Shown here: in pieces, positions 6,910-7,034 of the stretch
Numbering within the stretch: position 1 is the stretch's first letter
Layout: each line of letters begins with the position of its first letter
Assembly: GCA_020850785.1 (NCBI GenBank)
Contig: JADZDZ010000079.1
Coordinates: 1-7,034 of the forward strand
Length of the DNA: 7,034 nucleotides
Source of the DNA: Candidatus Sumerlaeota bacterium
GTDB lineage: Bacteria; Sumerlaeota; Sumerlaeia; SLMS01
Direction: 5' to 3'
The notes under the pieces: generated by a model
Told to the model about the DNA's origin: nothing
Databases searched by the model: none
Seen by the model: only the letters and a program-made list of their open reading frames with translations
Translations under genes and position numbers: made by a program

Positions 6910-7034
6910 TCAGAATACTGGCTCGCGGCCAACCTTCTTCATCAACTGCATGATTCCGTAGATCAGTGCTTCCGGGCGCGGCGGGCAGCCGGGCACGTAG
7001 ATGTCCACGGGAACGACTTCATCAACGCCCTGCA
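6910..7034 (-). CDS. nuoB: NADH-quinone oxidoreductase subunit B, C-terminal 40 residues
   Basis: NuoB (the PSST subunit) holds the N2 [4Fe-4S] cluster, the last cluster before quinone in complex I. Only the last 40 codons and the TGA at 6910-6912 lie in the window. The visible part contains VDIYVPGCPPRPEALIYGI, in which the Cys of PGCPPRPEAL is the family's final cluster ligand. The C-terminus is short and ends in GREPVF, as usual for this subunit. The gene precedes nuoC in the standard nuo order. The 5' part lies beyond position 7034. Confidence 0.95.
   Translation of the reverse strand, partial: QGVDEVVPVDIYVPGCPPRPEALIYGIMQLMKKVGREPVF

Overview
The window carries one tightly packed block of genes, all on the minus strand, so it reads from position 7034 down to 1. 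In transcription order it holds the 3' end of nuoB, then nuoC, nuoD, nuoE, nuoF, a membrane-anchored transglutaminase-like protein, rpsO (ribosomal protein S15) and the first 481 codons of pnp (polynucleotide phosphorylase). All long plus-strand reading frames are antisense shadows of these genes. No tRNA, rRNA, CRISPR array or mobile element was seen.

Layout. Positions 6910-7034 to 3165 encode subunits B to F of the proton-pumping NADH:quinone oxidoreductase (complex I). NuoB, C and D form the connecting module that passes electrons to quinone. NuoE and F form the NADH-oxidising tip. Gaps between these genes are 19 to 37 bases. The next gene (2249-3178) overlaps the nuoF stop by 14 bases. 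A 240-base gap precedes rpsO (1739-2008). A 294-base gap with several inverted repeats, including a perfect 14-bp stem, separates rpsO from pnp. The rpsO-pnp pairing is the classical bacterial arrangement of a ribosomal protein gene followed by an exoribonuclease gene.

Main anomaly. nuoF starts convincingly at 4538, but codon 50 is an in-frame TAG at 4389-4391. The frame is intact on both sides, with recognisable NuoF sequence before the stop and the FMN-binding glycine-rich loop directly after it. This is a nonsense mutation, a single-base sequence error, or read-through or recoding. No gene that ends in the window uses TAG as its stop.

Organism. Separate nuoC and nuoD genes, moderately high GC, TTG start use and the PNPase sequence fit a Gram-negative-type bacterium outside the enterobacteria, possibly of the PVC or candidate-phylum kind and possibly from a metagenome assembly. 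This is an impression from the proteins and cannot be fixed from the window. I do not see a clearly new biological system. The points most worth following are the nuoF amber codon, the transglutaminase-like gene coupled to it, and the structured leader in front of pnp.
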